DNA from: Leptospira sp.
GTDB lineage: Bacteria > Spirochaetota > Leptospiria > Leptospirales > Leptospiraceae
Direction of reading: 5' to 3'
NCBI GenBank assembly: GCA_016742255.1
Contig: JACVCB010000039.1
Span: 1 to 20,000, forward strand
Length of the DNA stretch: 20,000 bases
The stretch's first letter is position 1. Each line of letters opens with the position of its first letter. Under the pieces are notes generated by a model that saw only the letters and a list, made by a program, of their open reading frames with translations, was not told where the DNA came from and did not search any database. Of the stretch, positions 9,410 to 16,897 are shown one piece after another. The position numbers and the translations under genes were made by a program.

Positions 9410-10381
9410 TTGCCAAGTTCAGTTCCATCGTACCGCATTTCTGTTGCCCCGATGATGGACTGGACTGACAGACATTTCCGCTTTTTTATGCGGCTTATCT
9501 CCAAACATGCGTTACTCTATACGGAGATGGTGACAACAGGTGCCATTCTCCGAGGAAAAGACAATCATCGGTATTTGGATTTTTCAAAAGAAGAACATCC
9601 CATAGCCTTACAGTTAGGTGGAGATTCACCGGTCGCACTTGCTGAATGTGCAAAAATTGGGGAAGATTATGGGTATGATGAAATCAATTTGAATGTAGGT
9701 TGCCCATCAGACAGAGTACAAAGTGGAAGTTTTGGGGCATGCCTCATGAAGGAACCGGACCTTGTCGCAGAGATGGTATCCGCTTGTAAGGCGAAGGTAA
9801 ATATCCCTGTAACCGTCAAACATCGAATTGGTGTGAATGGGAAAGAATCCTATGAAGATTTATACCATTTTGTTTCGAAAATCAATGAAGCGGGTGTGGA
9901 CCATTGTATCGTACACGCAAGGATTGCTATCCTTGAGGGACTTTCTCCAAAGGAAAACCGGACGGTTCCACCGCTACGTTACGATGATGTATACCGACTA
10001 AAACAAGAATTTCCCGGTTTGCCCATTACCATCAATGGGGGCATCAAAACCCATGACGAAATAACAAAACACCTAACGAAAGTAGATGGTGTGATGATTG
10101 GACGTGCGGCATATGATCATCCATTTGTATTTGCCGAAGTAGATTCTTTGTATTTTGGATCAAAAGAAAAACTCCAAACAAGAGAATCTGTTTTAGAATC
10201 CATGATTCCTTATGTACGATCTGTTCGTGAAAATGGCGGTAAAGTCCATCATGTACTTCGGCATATCTTAGGATTGTACCACGGGGAAAGAGGGGCTAGG
10301 GAATTTCGAAAGTATCTAACAGATCGTATGCATTTGGATACGGCCACTGAGTCCATTTTAGAGTCTTATCTTACGCGTTAA
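9410..10381 (+). CDS. dusA: tRNA-dihydrouridine synthase, DusA type
   Basis: This 323-residue flavoprotein reduces uridine to dihydrouridine in the D-loop of tRNA, using FMN and NADPH. The N-terminus shows [12 protein letters not shown], then [10 protein letters not shown], both typical of the DusA branch. The catalytic Cys is Cys98 in N-V-G-C-P-S, followed by [10 protein letters not shown]. Further FMN-barrel landmarks are V-K-H-R-I-G, V-H-A-R, I-N-G-G-I and V-M-I-G-R-A-A-Y. The C-terminal helical domain (about residues 245-323) contains [11 protein letters not shown], which helps bind tRNA. The start is TTG, chosen by the AGGAGA box before it. It lies 10 bases after flhA, so it is probably the tail of the flagellar transcript, an odd pairing of functions. 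Confidence 0.93.
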   Translation: MPSSVPSYRISVAPMMDWTDRHFRFFMRLISKHALLYTEMVTTGAILRGKDNHRYLDFSKEEHPIALQLGGDSPVALAECAKIGEDYGYDEINLNVGCPSDRVQSGSFGACLMKEPDLVAEMVSACKAKVNIPVTVKHRIGVNGKESYEDLYHFVSKINEAGVDHCIVHARIAILEGLSPKENRTVPPLRYDDVYRLKQEFPGLPITINGGIKTHDEITKHLTKVDGVMIGRAAYDHPFVFAEVDSLYFGSKEKLQTRESVLESMIPYVRSVRENGGKVHHVLRHILGLYHGERGAREFRKYLTDRMHLDTATESILESYLTR

Positions 10382-10467
10382 GGATCCGCAGGGCTTGGTC
10401 ATTTCTGTTCGCCGTTAGGTGAAAAGAAATGACGGGAGCGAATGCGAACCCCGAAGGAGCCTGACCC
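10382..10467 (+). other. GC-rich structured intergenic element behind dusA
   Basis: This 86-base stretch is about 57% G+C, well above its neighbourhood. Its core is a hairpin at 10398-10433. A 9-bp stem (GTCATTTCT with AGAAATGAC) continues past a single G/A mismatch into a 6-bp stem (TTCGCC with GGTGAA, one G-T pair) closed by the loop GTTA. GGTCA at 10397-10401 can also pair with TGACC at 10462-10466, so two folds compete. No T run follows, so it is not a standard terminator. It may be an RNA 3' processing or termination element, or a copy of a dispersed repeat. Confidence 0.6.
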
Positions 10468-10704
10468 TTGTTCCAATCCATTGTCATTTTAAGATTGAGT
10501 GGGAACGCCAAAACCTAATCAGAAAATGCAATCGATTTTTCTAATATAGCTTAACATAGCTTAGACGAGGGTTGCTTTGTTTTTGTTCGTTCTTTTTGGT
10601 TTTGCCCTAAAAATGGCAAGAAAATGCATCCAAAATCTCTTAAAATCAAATGAGTTGACAGGGCGGTTTCTCTCCCCAGCCTGGTTAAATTGAGAGGGAA
10701 TACC
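10468..10704. other. Remainder of the intergenic region before the XPB-like helicase
   Basis: This AT-rich leader holds no convincing gene. It carries a 10-base tandem period, with ATAGCTTA at 10546-10553 and again at 10556-10563. There is also a good -35-like TTGACA at 10655-10660 without a matching -10 at normal spacing. The helicase promoter probably lies here but cannot be placed with confidence. A purine-rich GAGAGGGA at 10692-10699 serves as ribosome binding site for the ATG at 10705. Confidence 0.5.
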
Positions 10705-12402
10705 ATGACCAAGCCACTCACCGTACAAAGTGACAAAACAATGCTTCTAGAGGTGGATAACCCAGAATTTGAAGCCTGTCGGGACCTCATTGCCAAGTTT
10801 GCCGAGCTCGAAAAAAGCCCGGAATACATGCATACATACCGCATTTCTCCACTTTCATTGTGGAATGCTGCTTCTATCAAAATGACAGCTGATGAAATCA
10901 TTGAAGGCCTTACTAAATTTGCTCGTTATTCTGTTCCCAAAAACGTGATGAACGAAGTGAGAGAACAAATCTCTCGTTATGGAAAAGTGAAACTTGTCAA
11001 AGAAGAGTCGGGCGAGTTGTACATCATCTCCAATGAAAAAGGTTTTATCACTGAGATTGCGAATAACCGTGCCGTTCAACCCTTCGTGGATGGAATGGAA
11101 GGTGATAAAATTCGAATCAAAAAAGAATACCGTGGTCACATCAAACAAGCGTTAATCAAAATTGGTTTCCCGGTAGAAGACCTTGCCGGTTATGATGAGG
11201 GAAATAAATACCCGTTTAACTTACGTCCTACGACAAAAGGTGGGATTAAGTTTGGAATGCGAGACTACCAAAGAGCATCTGTGGAAGCCTTCCATGCAGG
11301 TGGGCGTAATGAAGGTGGATCTGGTGTTGTGGTACTTCCTTGTGGTGCGGGTAAAACCATCGTGGGAATGGGAGTGATGCAAATTGTGGGAGCGGAAACT
11401 CTCATCCTTGTAACTAACACTTTGTCCATTCGCCAGTGGCGAAATGAAATTTTAGACAAAACCGATATCCCTGAATCAGACATTGGGGAGTATTCTGGCG
11501 AATTAAAAGAAATCAAACCGATAACCATCGCTACTTATAACATCCTCACTCACAGAAAGAAAAAAGGAGGGGACTTCACCCACTTTCATATCTTCAGTGC
11601 CAACAACTGGGGGCTCATTGTGTATGATGAGGTGCATTTATTACCAGCTCCTGTTTTCCGTATGACATCGGAACTCCAAGCCAAACGTAGGTTAGGTTTA
11701 ACAGCGACTCTTGTTCGTGAAGATGGACTGGAAGAAGATGTGTTTTCACTCATTGGACCTAAAAAATACGATGTACCTTGGAAGGAACTCGAAGCGAAGT
11801 CTTGGATTGCGGAAGCCAATTGTGTGGAAATCCGTGTTCCCATGGAAGATGACCTTCGTATGAAATACTCTGTTGCGGATGACCGTGAGAAGTTCCGATT
11901 AGCATCAGAAAATCCAGAAAAACTTCGTGCGATTAGTTATATTTTAAAGAAACATTCCACTAACAACATTTTGGTGATTGGACAGTACATCAATCAGTTA
12001 GAAGAAATTTCCCAAACCTTCAAAATCCCTTTGATTACGGGAAAAACTCCTCTTCCTGAAAGACAAGAGCTTTACCAAGCGTTCCGTACTGGTCAAATCA
12101 AACAACTTGTGGTATCAAAGGTAGCAAACTTTTCCATCGACTTACCAGATGCAAATATTGCCATTCAGGTATCGGGTACGTTTGGATCAAGACAGGAAGA
12201 AGCACAGCGATTAGGGCGTATCCTTCGTCCGAAATCACAAGATAACACAGCAATTTTTTACTCACTGATTTCGCGTGATACCAACGAAGAAAGGTTTGGT
12301 CAAAACAGACAACTCTTCCTCACCGAACAAGGGTATGAATACGAAATTTATACTTTGGACCAGTTCAAAGAAACAGTTCCAGAAGAATCACTCACGAAAT
12401 AG
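10705..12402 (+). CDS. XPB/Rad25-type DNA helicase (bacterial ERCC3 homologue)
   Basis: This superfamily 2 helicase of 565 residues is the bacterial counterpart of eukaryotic XPB, which opens DNA in repair and transcription. Residues about 1-185 match the XPB N-terminal and damage-recognition region. The ATPase core has Walker A P-C-G-A-G-K217-T, D308-E-V-H311, the T-A-T block and, directly after it, the R338-E-D340 motif peculiar to XPB proteins. The second lobe ends with Q501-R-L-G-R-I-L-R-P509. The ATG at 10705 follows a GAGAGGGA box at good distance; an in-frame TTG at 10690 lacks one. Similar proteins occur in Treponema and mycobacteria. In some bacteria and archaea XPB pairs with the nuclease Bax1, and no Bax1-like gene is visible here. 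The stop lies 8 bases before the aminotransferase gene, so the two are probably co-transcribed. Confidence 0.93.
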   Translation: MTKPLTVQSDKTMLLEVDNPEFEACRDLIAKFAELEKSPEYMHTYRISPLSLWNAASIKMTADEIIEGLTKFARYSVPKNVMNEVREQISRYGKVKLVKEESGELYIISNEKGFITEIANNRAVQPFVDGMEGDKIRIKKEYRGHIKQALIKIGFPVEDLAGYDEGNKYPFNLRPTTKGGIKFGMRDYQRASVEAFHAGGRNEGGSGVVVLPCGAGKTIVGMGVMQIVGAETLILVTNTLSIRQWRNEILDKTDIPESDIGEYSGELKEIKPITIATYNILTHRKKKGGDFTHFHIFSANNWGLIVYDEVHLLPAPVFRMTSELQAKRRLGLTATLVREDGLEEDVFSLIGPKKYDVPWKELEAKSWIAEANCVEIRVPMEDDLRMKYSVADDREKFRLASENPEKLRAISYILKKHSTNNILVIGQYINQLEEISQTFKIPLITGKTPLPERQELYQAFRTGQIKQLVVSKVANFSIDLPDANIAIQVSGTFGSRQEEAQRLGRILRPKSQDNTAIFYSLISRDTNEERFGQNRQLFLTEQGYEYEIYTLDQFKETVPEESLTK

Positions 12403-12410
12403 AGGACAAA

Positions 12411-13628
12411 ATGAAACTTGTAGCAAAACGACTCGATGTCGTAGAACCTTCTCCCACTCTCGCAATCACGGCTAAAGCCAATCAATTGAAAGCGAGTGGA
12501 CTTGATGTGGTTGGATTCGGAGCAGGGGAACCTGATTTTGATACACCAACTCATATCAAAGAAGCTGCTAAAAAAGCAATGGACCAAGGGAAAACAAAAT
12601 ACACTCCCGTGAGTGGAACTGTTTCTCTGAAAGATGCCATTATAAAGAAGTTTGAAACTGAAAACGGATTAAAGTACGAAAAAAATCAAATCATTGTAGG
12701 AACGGGTGGAAAACAAGTTCTCTATAATTTTTTTATGGCAACTCTCAATCCTGGGGATGAAGTGATTATCCCTGCACCGTATTGGGTGAGTTATGCGGAT
12801 ATCGTACGTTTGGCAGAAGGAACTCCTGTGATTGTACCAACGGATATTTCCAGTGGATTTAAAATCACAGCGGACCAATTGGAAAAAGCAATCACATCCA
12901 AAACAAAAGTTTTTATCTTTAATTCCCCATCCAATCCAACGGGAGCAGCTTACACTCGTTCGGATGTCGAAGCACTCGTGAAAGTTTTGGAACCTAAAGA
13001 CATCCTGACTGTTTCCGATGATATCTATGAAAAAATCATTTATGATGGATTGGAATTTGTAAACCCTGCGATGATCTCCGACAAGATGAAGGAAAAAACC
13101 TTTGTCATCAATGGTGTCTCCAAAGCTTACTCGATGACGGGTTGGAGGATTGGTTACGGGGCAGGCAATGCGGAAATTGTGAAAAACATGGATACCATGC
13201 AAGGCCAATCCACAAGCAATGCTTCTTCCATTTCACAAGCAGCTGCGGAAGCAGCCCTCACAGGAGACCAAACACCTGTAGCGGAAATGCTAAAGGCTTT
13301 TGACAAACGTCGTAAACTCATCGTGGGACTTTTACGAGAGATCCCTGGTGTGGAATGCCGTATGCCTGAAGGTGCATTTTATGCATTCCCTTATATCACA
13401 GGTGTGTATGAAATGCCTGGATTCAAACGACTCTTGGCTGAAAAAAAAGAATCTTCGTATTCAAAACTTTTTTGTGATGTGCTTCTCGATAAATACAATG
13501 TGGCAGCAGTGCCTGGGATTGCATTTGGAGATGACAAAGCCATTCGATTGTCTTATGCGTTAGGTGATAAAGACATTGAAAAAGGTGTGGCTCGCATCAA
13601 ACAAATGGTAGAGGATTTACAAAAATAA
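12411..13628 (+). CDS. aspC: Class I/II pyridoxal-phosphate aminotransferase, aspartate aminotransferase type
   Basis: This 405-residue fold-type I aminotransferase most resembles the AspB/Ib aspartate aminotransferases. It would exchange amino groups between aspartate and 2-oxoglutarate in the cytoplasm. Visible landmarks are G-A-G-E-P-D-F-D-T-P near the N-terminus, Y-T-P-V-S-G, the P-A-P-Y-W-V-S-Y substrate loop, N-S-P-S-N-P-T-G, and S-D-D-I-Y-E. The cofactor-binding Lys238 lies in S-K-A-Y-S-M-T-G-W-R-I-G, and Arg379 in I-R-L-S-Y, which holds the substrate carboxylate. An AGAGGA box sits just before the ATG. Related enzymes can accept other amino acids or prephenate, so the substrate is not settled by sequence alone. 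Confidence 0.92.
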   Translation: MKLVAKRLDVVEPSPTLAITAKANQLKASGLDVVGFGAGEPDFDTPTHIKEAAKKAMDQGKTKYTPVSGTVSLKDAIIKKFETENGLKYEKNQIIVGTGGKQVLYNFFMATLNPGDEVIIPAPYWVSYADIVRLAEGTPVIVPTDISSGFKITADQLEKAITSKTKVFIFNSPSNPTGAAYTRSDVEALVKVLEPKDILTVSDDIYEKIIYDGLEFVNPAMISDKMKEKTFVINGVSKAYSMTGWRIGYGAGNAEIVKNMDTMQGQSTSNASSISQAAAEAALTGDQTPVAEMLKAFDKRRKLIVGLLREIPGVECRMPEGAFYAFPYITGVYEMPGFKRLLAEKKESSYSKLFCDVLLDKYNVAAVPGIAFGDDKAIRLSYALGDKDIEKGVARIKQMVEDLQK

Positions 13629-13629
13629 G

Positions 13630-14772
13630 ATGAAGTCTGTCCCTTTACTGAAACTATTTTGTAAAGGGACAATCGGATTTATTACAGATCGATTTCGATT
13701 ATTGTATTTTGGAAACAAATTACAAGATTTTGGATTTTGTTATCCAGTTGGAATTCTAAAAAAGATCAGCTTGGTTTTGTTAGTTGTACTGTTTGGTATC
13801 AATCCAATTTTCCCGGCACCTACCCTCCAAGAAAAACCAAAACATACTAAACCATCCGAACTTTTTAAGAGGGACATCCATTCCGAAATTGTGATCCCTG
13901 TGATTGGTCTCAACTTACATCTTTTTGCTGACCAAAAGAGTGATGTTTTACGTAAACTAAAGTTTGGTGAACCTGTTACCTATGATCAAAATTCACTGGA
14001 AAGCCCCAAAGAAGATTGGATTCCAGTGAAACTCCAAGATGGACTTTCCGGATTTATCAAACGTTCTGTTGTACGCTCAGTTCCGCCAAAACAATACCTT
14101 TCTACATTGTTATTTGAAGCTGAAAAATTGATACTATCGAAACAAGTGGATTTTTTGGCAAAAGAAGAAATCACCGATACCATATTTTCAATCTCTTCTT
14201 CGGGTAAATTTACAGGAGATGAGTTTATTTTCCTGAGAGCAAAGGCTGGTTTTTTCTTAAAAAAAACAGTGGATCTGATGAATGAAAAGGGAATCAAACC
14301 TGACAATGATCCCGAAACTCTTGAGTTTTTAAAACGCCACCAAACAAAATTATTATATGATTATTCCTCTGGAAAATATTACGTAGATTCCAATTACTTT
14401 TGGAAATTACTCGAATCTTATCCAAAAACAAAACATTCGGATTACGCAGGTTACTTGGCAACAGAAAGTATTCCTGTGATTGAATGTGGGGTAGATTTAC
14501 GTTGTCGATTGGAAGAGTTAAGGAAAGGGAAATTGCGATATTTGTATTTGTTCCCAACTGGAAATTATGTAAACCTTTATACAAGGGATATTGTAAAATC
14601 CTTAAGTTCCATGACAAAAGATCCAGATTCGATTCCATGTTTTTCTCCAGTGGGAGAAGGAATCAAATCAGAGATCAACCAAATGTTCCGTTATGCATCG
14701 GAAATTGGTCCTCGAGAAAAAAAACAAATCCTACCTCATTTACAGATTCTAAAAAAAGAATGTTTTCGTTAA
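13630..14772 (+). CDS. Exported protein with bacterial SH3-like domain, start uncertain
   Basis: The longest reading gives 380 residues. A lysine pair and a hydrophobic run (about residues 44-63, ending N-P-I-F-P-A-P) look like a signal peptide, but 42 residues precede it, which is unusual. The hairpin at 13638-13671 falls inside those early codons, so a later start is plausible, for example TTG at 13702; no ribosome binding site decides. Residues about 84-150 match a bacterial SH3 domain (I-G-L-N-L-H-L-F-A, then L-K-F-G-E-P-V and G-L-S-G-F-I-K), which often binds cell-wall peptides. The rest is unassigned and includes four Cys residues in the last 120 positions (E-C-G-V-D-L-R-C, I-P-C-F, E-C-F), suggesting disulfides in the periplasm. 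The specific role is unknown. Confidence 0.75.
   Translation: MKSVPLLKLFCKGTIGFITDRFRLLYFGNKLQDFGFCYPVGILKKISLVLLVVLFGINPIFPAPTLQEKPKHTKPSELFKRDIHSEIVIPVIGLNLHLFADQKSDVLRKLKFGEPVTYDQNSLESPKEDWIPVKLQDGLSGFIKRSVVRSVPPKQYLSTLLFEAEKLILSKQVDFLAKEEITDTIFSISSSGKFTGDEFIFLRAKAGFFLKKTVDLMNEKGIKPDNDPETLEFLKRHQTKLLYDYSSGKYYVDSNYFWKLLESYPKTKHSDYAGYLATESIPVIECGVDLRCRLEELRKGKLRYLYLFPTGNYVNLYTRDIVKSLSSMTKDPDSIPCFSPVGEGIKSEINQMFRYASEIGPREKKQILPHLQILKKECFR
13638..13671 (+). terminator. 11-bp perfect hairpin just after the aminotransferase gene
   Basis: TGTCCCTTTAC (13638-13648) and GTAAAGGGACA (13661-13671) pair perfectly across a 12-base loop. The hairpin starts 10 bases after the aminotransferase stop. No clear T run follows, so it may be a weak terminator, an RNA-protecting stem or a regulator site. 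It also overlaps the first codons of the longest reading of the next gene, which argues for a later start there. Confidence 0.5.
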
Positions 14773-14806
14773 TCTTAACTTAAGTTTCAGTCAAAAGGAA
14801 AGTTTT

Positions 14807-15604
14807 GTGAAATTAAATTACAAAGTTTATCCATTTCAAAATCCCAATCCGAATCAAAAGTCGATCGGTGAAATAGTCATCTTACATGGGTTATTTGGTT
14901 CGTCAAAAAACTGGGTGACTGTTGCCAGATTTTTATCCGAGTTCGGTCAAGTTTATGCAGTTGACCAAAGGAATCATGGTGATTCTCCTCACAGTGACGA
15001 ACATTCCATACCTCTCATGGCGGATGATTTGGAAACATTCCTAAATGATTTAAAGATCCAAAATCCGATTTTACTCGGTCATTCGATGGGAGGTCTCGTG
15101 GCGATGTATTTTGATTTGATGCATCCAGGACTACTCAGTCGACTGATCATCCAAGACATTGCACCAAGGTCATATCCATTTGCGTATGACAATGAGATAA
15201 AGTCGATGGCTTTCCCTCTCAGTGGATTTAGCTCACGTACGGAAATTGATACGGAAATGGCGAAGTACGTAAAGGATTCATTTATACGCCAATTTTTGCA
15301 AATGAGTTTGGAACGAAAAGAAGATGGTTCTTATCATTGGAAATTGAATGTAGAGGGGATCAATCACGCCAGAAGAGTTTTTGATGATGTATTTTCATTT
15401 GATAAAATTTCTCAAACTAGGACATTGTTTTTGTTAGGTGGGAATTCCGAATACATTAAAGAATCTGACCTTTTGATTATGGATCAGTTTTTTCAAAATA
15501 ATGTAAAAGTAAAAATTGAAGGTGGTGGGCATTATATCCATTTTACCCACCAGAAAGTATTTTTGGAAGAACTTGGAAATTGGTTACAAAACGAGTTTGG
15601 TTAA
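14807..15604 (+). CDS. Alpha/beta-hydrolase, YbfF/ABHD11-like esterase
   Basis: This cytoplasmic serine hydrolase has 265 residues. The start is GTG, with an AAGGA box 7 bases upstream. The family pattern is clear: H-G-L-F-G-S-S-K-N-W-V (oxyanion region), V-D-Q-R-N-H-G-D-S-P-H, nucleophile elbow G-H-S93-M-G-G, G-G-N-S-E-Y-I, and the catalytic histidine H242 in G-G-G-H-Y-I-H. This set, including G-G-N-S-x-Y, is characteristic of the YbfF esterases related to human ABHD11, which hydrolyse short-chain acyl and thioester compounds in vitro. The substrate in the cell is unknown. It lies 34 bases after the SH3 gene and faces dps tail to tail with only 5 bases between the stops. Confidence 0.88.
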   Translation: MKLNYKVYPFQNPNPNQKSIGEIVILHGLFGSSKNWVTVARFLSEFGQVYAVDQRNHGDSPHSDEHSIPLMADDLETFLNDLKIQNPILLGHSMGGLVAMYFDLMHPGLLSRLIIQDIAPRSYPFAYDNEIKSMAFPLSGFSSRTEIDTEMAKYVKDSFIRQFLQMSLERKEDGSYHWKLNVEGINHARRVFDDVFSFDKISQTRTLFLLGGNSEYIKESDLLIMDQFFQNNVKVKIEGGGHYIHFTHQKVFLEELGNWLQNEFG

Positions 15605-15609
15605 CTTCC

Positions 15610-16080
15610 TTATTCTTCGAGTAACGAACGTAACATCCATGCTGTTTTTTCGTGAATGTCGAGTCTTTGTGTTAATAGATCCAAGGTTGCTTGGTCATTT
15701 CCTTTTTCTGCTGGAGCATAAGCTGCACGTGCTGTGCGAATCACGGCTTCGTTCCCTTCGACTAAATTTTTAATCATGTCTTTTGCTTTTGGAACTTCTT
15801 TGTCTTCTGCAATACTTGAATACTTTGCAAATTCCCATCCACCCATCGGTGCATAATACCCAAGTGAGCGGATTCGTTCTGCAATTGGATCAATTGCATT
15901 CCAAAGTTCTGTGTATTGAGTCATAAAAAGAAGGTGTAAGGTTTGGAACATAGGCCCTGTTACATTCCAATGGTAACTGTGTGTTTTTTGGTAGAGAGTG
16001 TATGTATCAGCTAACAGTTTTTTTAAAGATTCGGAAATCGCACTTCTTTCCTCTTCTGGAATTCCAATATTAATTTTCAT
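15610..16080 (-). CDS. dps: Dps-family ferritin-like DNA-protection protein
   Basis: This 156-residue member of the Dps family forms a twelve-subunit shell that oxidises and stores iron and shields DNA during oxidative stress. The motif [11 protein letters not shown] is intact. The ferroxidase ligands sit at the standard spacing: H37, H49, D64 and E68, with the [11 protein letters not shown] signature. There is no long lysine-rich tail, so direct DNA binding is not evident from sequence. An AGAGGAA box lies 6 bases before the ATG. The 73-base upstream region contains a near-palindrome (16121-16141) that could be a regulator site, as expected for a gene controlled by peroxide or iron. Confidence 0.95.
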   Translation of the reverse strand: MKINIGIPEEERSAISESLKKLLADTYTLYQKTHSYHWNVTGPMFQTLHLLFMTQYTELWNAIDPIAERIRSLGYYAPMGGWEFAKYSSIAEDKEVPKAKDMIKNLVEGNEAVIRTARAAYAPAEKGNDQATLDLLTQRLDIHEKTAWMLRSLLEE

Positions 16081-16120
16081 TTTAGGTTCCTCTTTGTTCT
16101 ATAGCGTTAGACTCGATTGA

Positions 16121-16141
16121 ATCCAATTGGTCCAATCGGAT
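16121..16141 (-). repeat. 10-bp inverted repeat upstream of dps
   Basis: Read on the minus strand, ATCCGATTGG and CCAATTGGAT are separated by one base and pair along all ten positions if one G-T pair is allowed. It lies between the CsgG-like stop (16154) and the dps start (16080). A -10-like TATAGA (16098-16103) follows it on the minus strand. It may be an operator for dps or a short stem ending the upstream transcript. Confidence 0.45.
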
Positions 16142-16153
16142 CAGTCGATAATT

Positions 16154-16771
16154 TTATTTATTTAATTCACTTACAATTCGATCGACTAAACTTTCTGCGA
16201 CAAAATCATATTGGCTTGTTGCAATTAAAATATCCTCTCGACTCCAAATCAGTCCAAGTCCTAGAGTATATTGTAAAAGTCGTGCCATGGTCCAATCGGC
16301 ACCTGGTTTTTTCCGTGCATTGACAATCACTTGTCCCGATTCTATATGAACTATTTTTAAGGAAACTGTATCGACTAAATTTGGGATAAGTTTCCCTTTA
16401 TCATCGAATTTTTTTAGCGCAGAACCTCTGCCAAAAACAAGGGCATCCACACCTAGAACTTTTCCAATTCTAACGGCTGTTTGCGTATCTATGATTCCTG
16501 TTTTGGAAAAACTTTGCTCATTTACAACTTTTGAAAGTTGTTCACGTTCTATAACTTTGAAGGGAAGCGATTTTGCGATTTGTAAAGAAACCGCATCAGT
16601 GAATTCGTCACCCCATTTTGCCTCTTCTATATCAAAAATGAGAACCGCAACTTTTGTGATTCCTAGATTGGATTTTCCTGATTCAGGGTATTGGATCGCT
16701 GCATCCATTGTCCGACAATTGGTTAACGATATCGAAAGTAGTAGGGAGAAAAACGCTAAATATTGTTTCAT
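16154..16771 (-). CDS. CsgG-like lipoprotein
   Basis: This is a 205-residue predicted lipoprotein. The reading frame extends 29 codons further upstream, but the ATG at 16771 has an AGGAAA box 6 bases before it and begins a clean signal peptide: M-K-Q, a hydrophobic run, then L-T-N-C19 as lipobox. The mature part reads K-V-A-V-L-I-F-D, then F-K-V-I-E-R-E-Q-L-S-K-V-V-N-E-Q, then A-V-R-I-G-K-V-L-G-V-D-A-L-V-F-G. This is the fold of CsgG and related periplasmic lipoproteins; CsgG forms a secretion channel for curli fibres. The membrane-spanning hairpins of true CsgG are not obvious and no curli genes are nearby, so it is a family member of unknown role. It is divergent from the hydrolase gene at 16898. 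Confidence 0.82.
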   Translation of the reverse strand: MKQYLAFFSLLLSISLTNCRTMDAAIQYPESGKSNLGITKVAVLIFDIEEAKWGDEFTDAVSLQIAKSLPFKVIEREQLSKVVNEQSFSKTGIIDTQTAVRIGKVLGVDALVFGRGSALKKFDDKGKLIPNLVDTVSLKIVHIESGQVIVNARKKPGADWTMARLLQYTLGLGLIWSREDILIATSQYDFVAESLVDRIVSELNK

Positions 16772-16897
16772 AGATTTCCTAAAGATGAAGGTAAAGTTGT
16801 TAAGAGAGCAATTCTTTTTCGGTGTAAATTGGAAGATTTTGAAAAATTCGCTTCCCACTTGGCTATGTTCCTAGAACTTCCTACTAGACACTTGTCC

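Noticed and set aside
10655..10690. Promoter for the helicase from TTGACA at 10655
   Set aside because: The hexamer 17 bases downstream is AGCCTG and the nearest AT-rich block (TTAAAT at 10685) is 24 bases away, so the pair does not fit a sigma-70 promoter.
12669..13208. Minus-strand open frame of 179 codons opposite the aminotransferase
   Set aside because: No signal or family pattern, and it fully overlaps a well-supported enzyme gene.
16867..16877. GTTC-N3-GAAC repeat before the hydrolase gene as an SOS box
   Set aside because: Arms of only four bases, and it does not match the LexA site I know for Leptospira (TTTG-N5-CAAA) or the GAAC-N4-GTTC order.
16763..16897. Longer N-terminus of the anchored hydrolase overlapping the start of the CsgG-like gene
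   Set aside because: It would place 45 unrelated residues before a clean signal sequence and overlap the divergent gene's leader.
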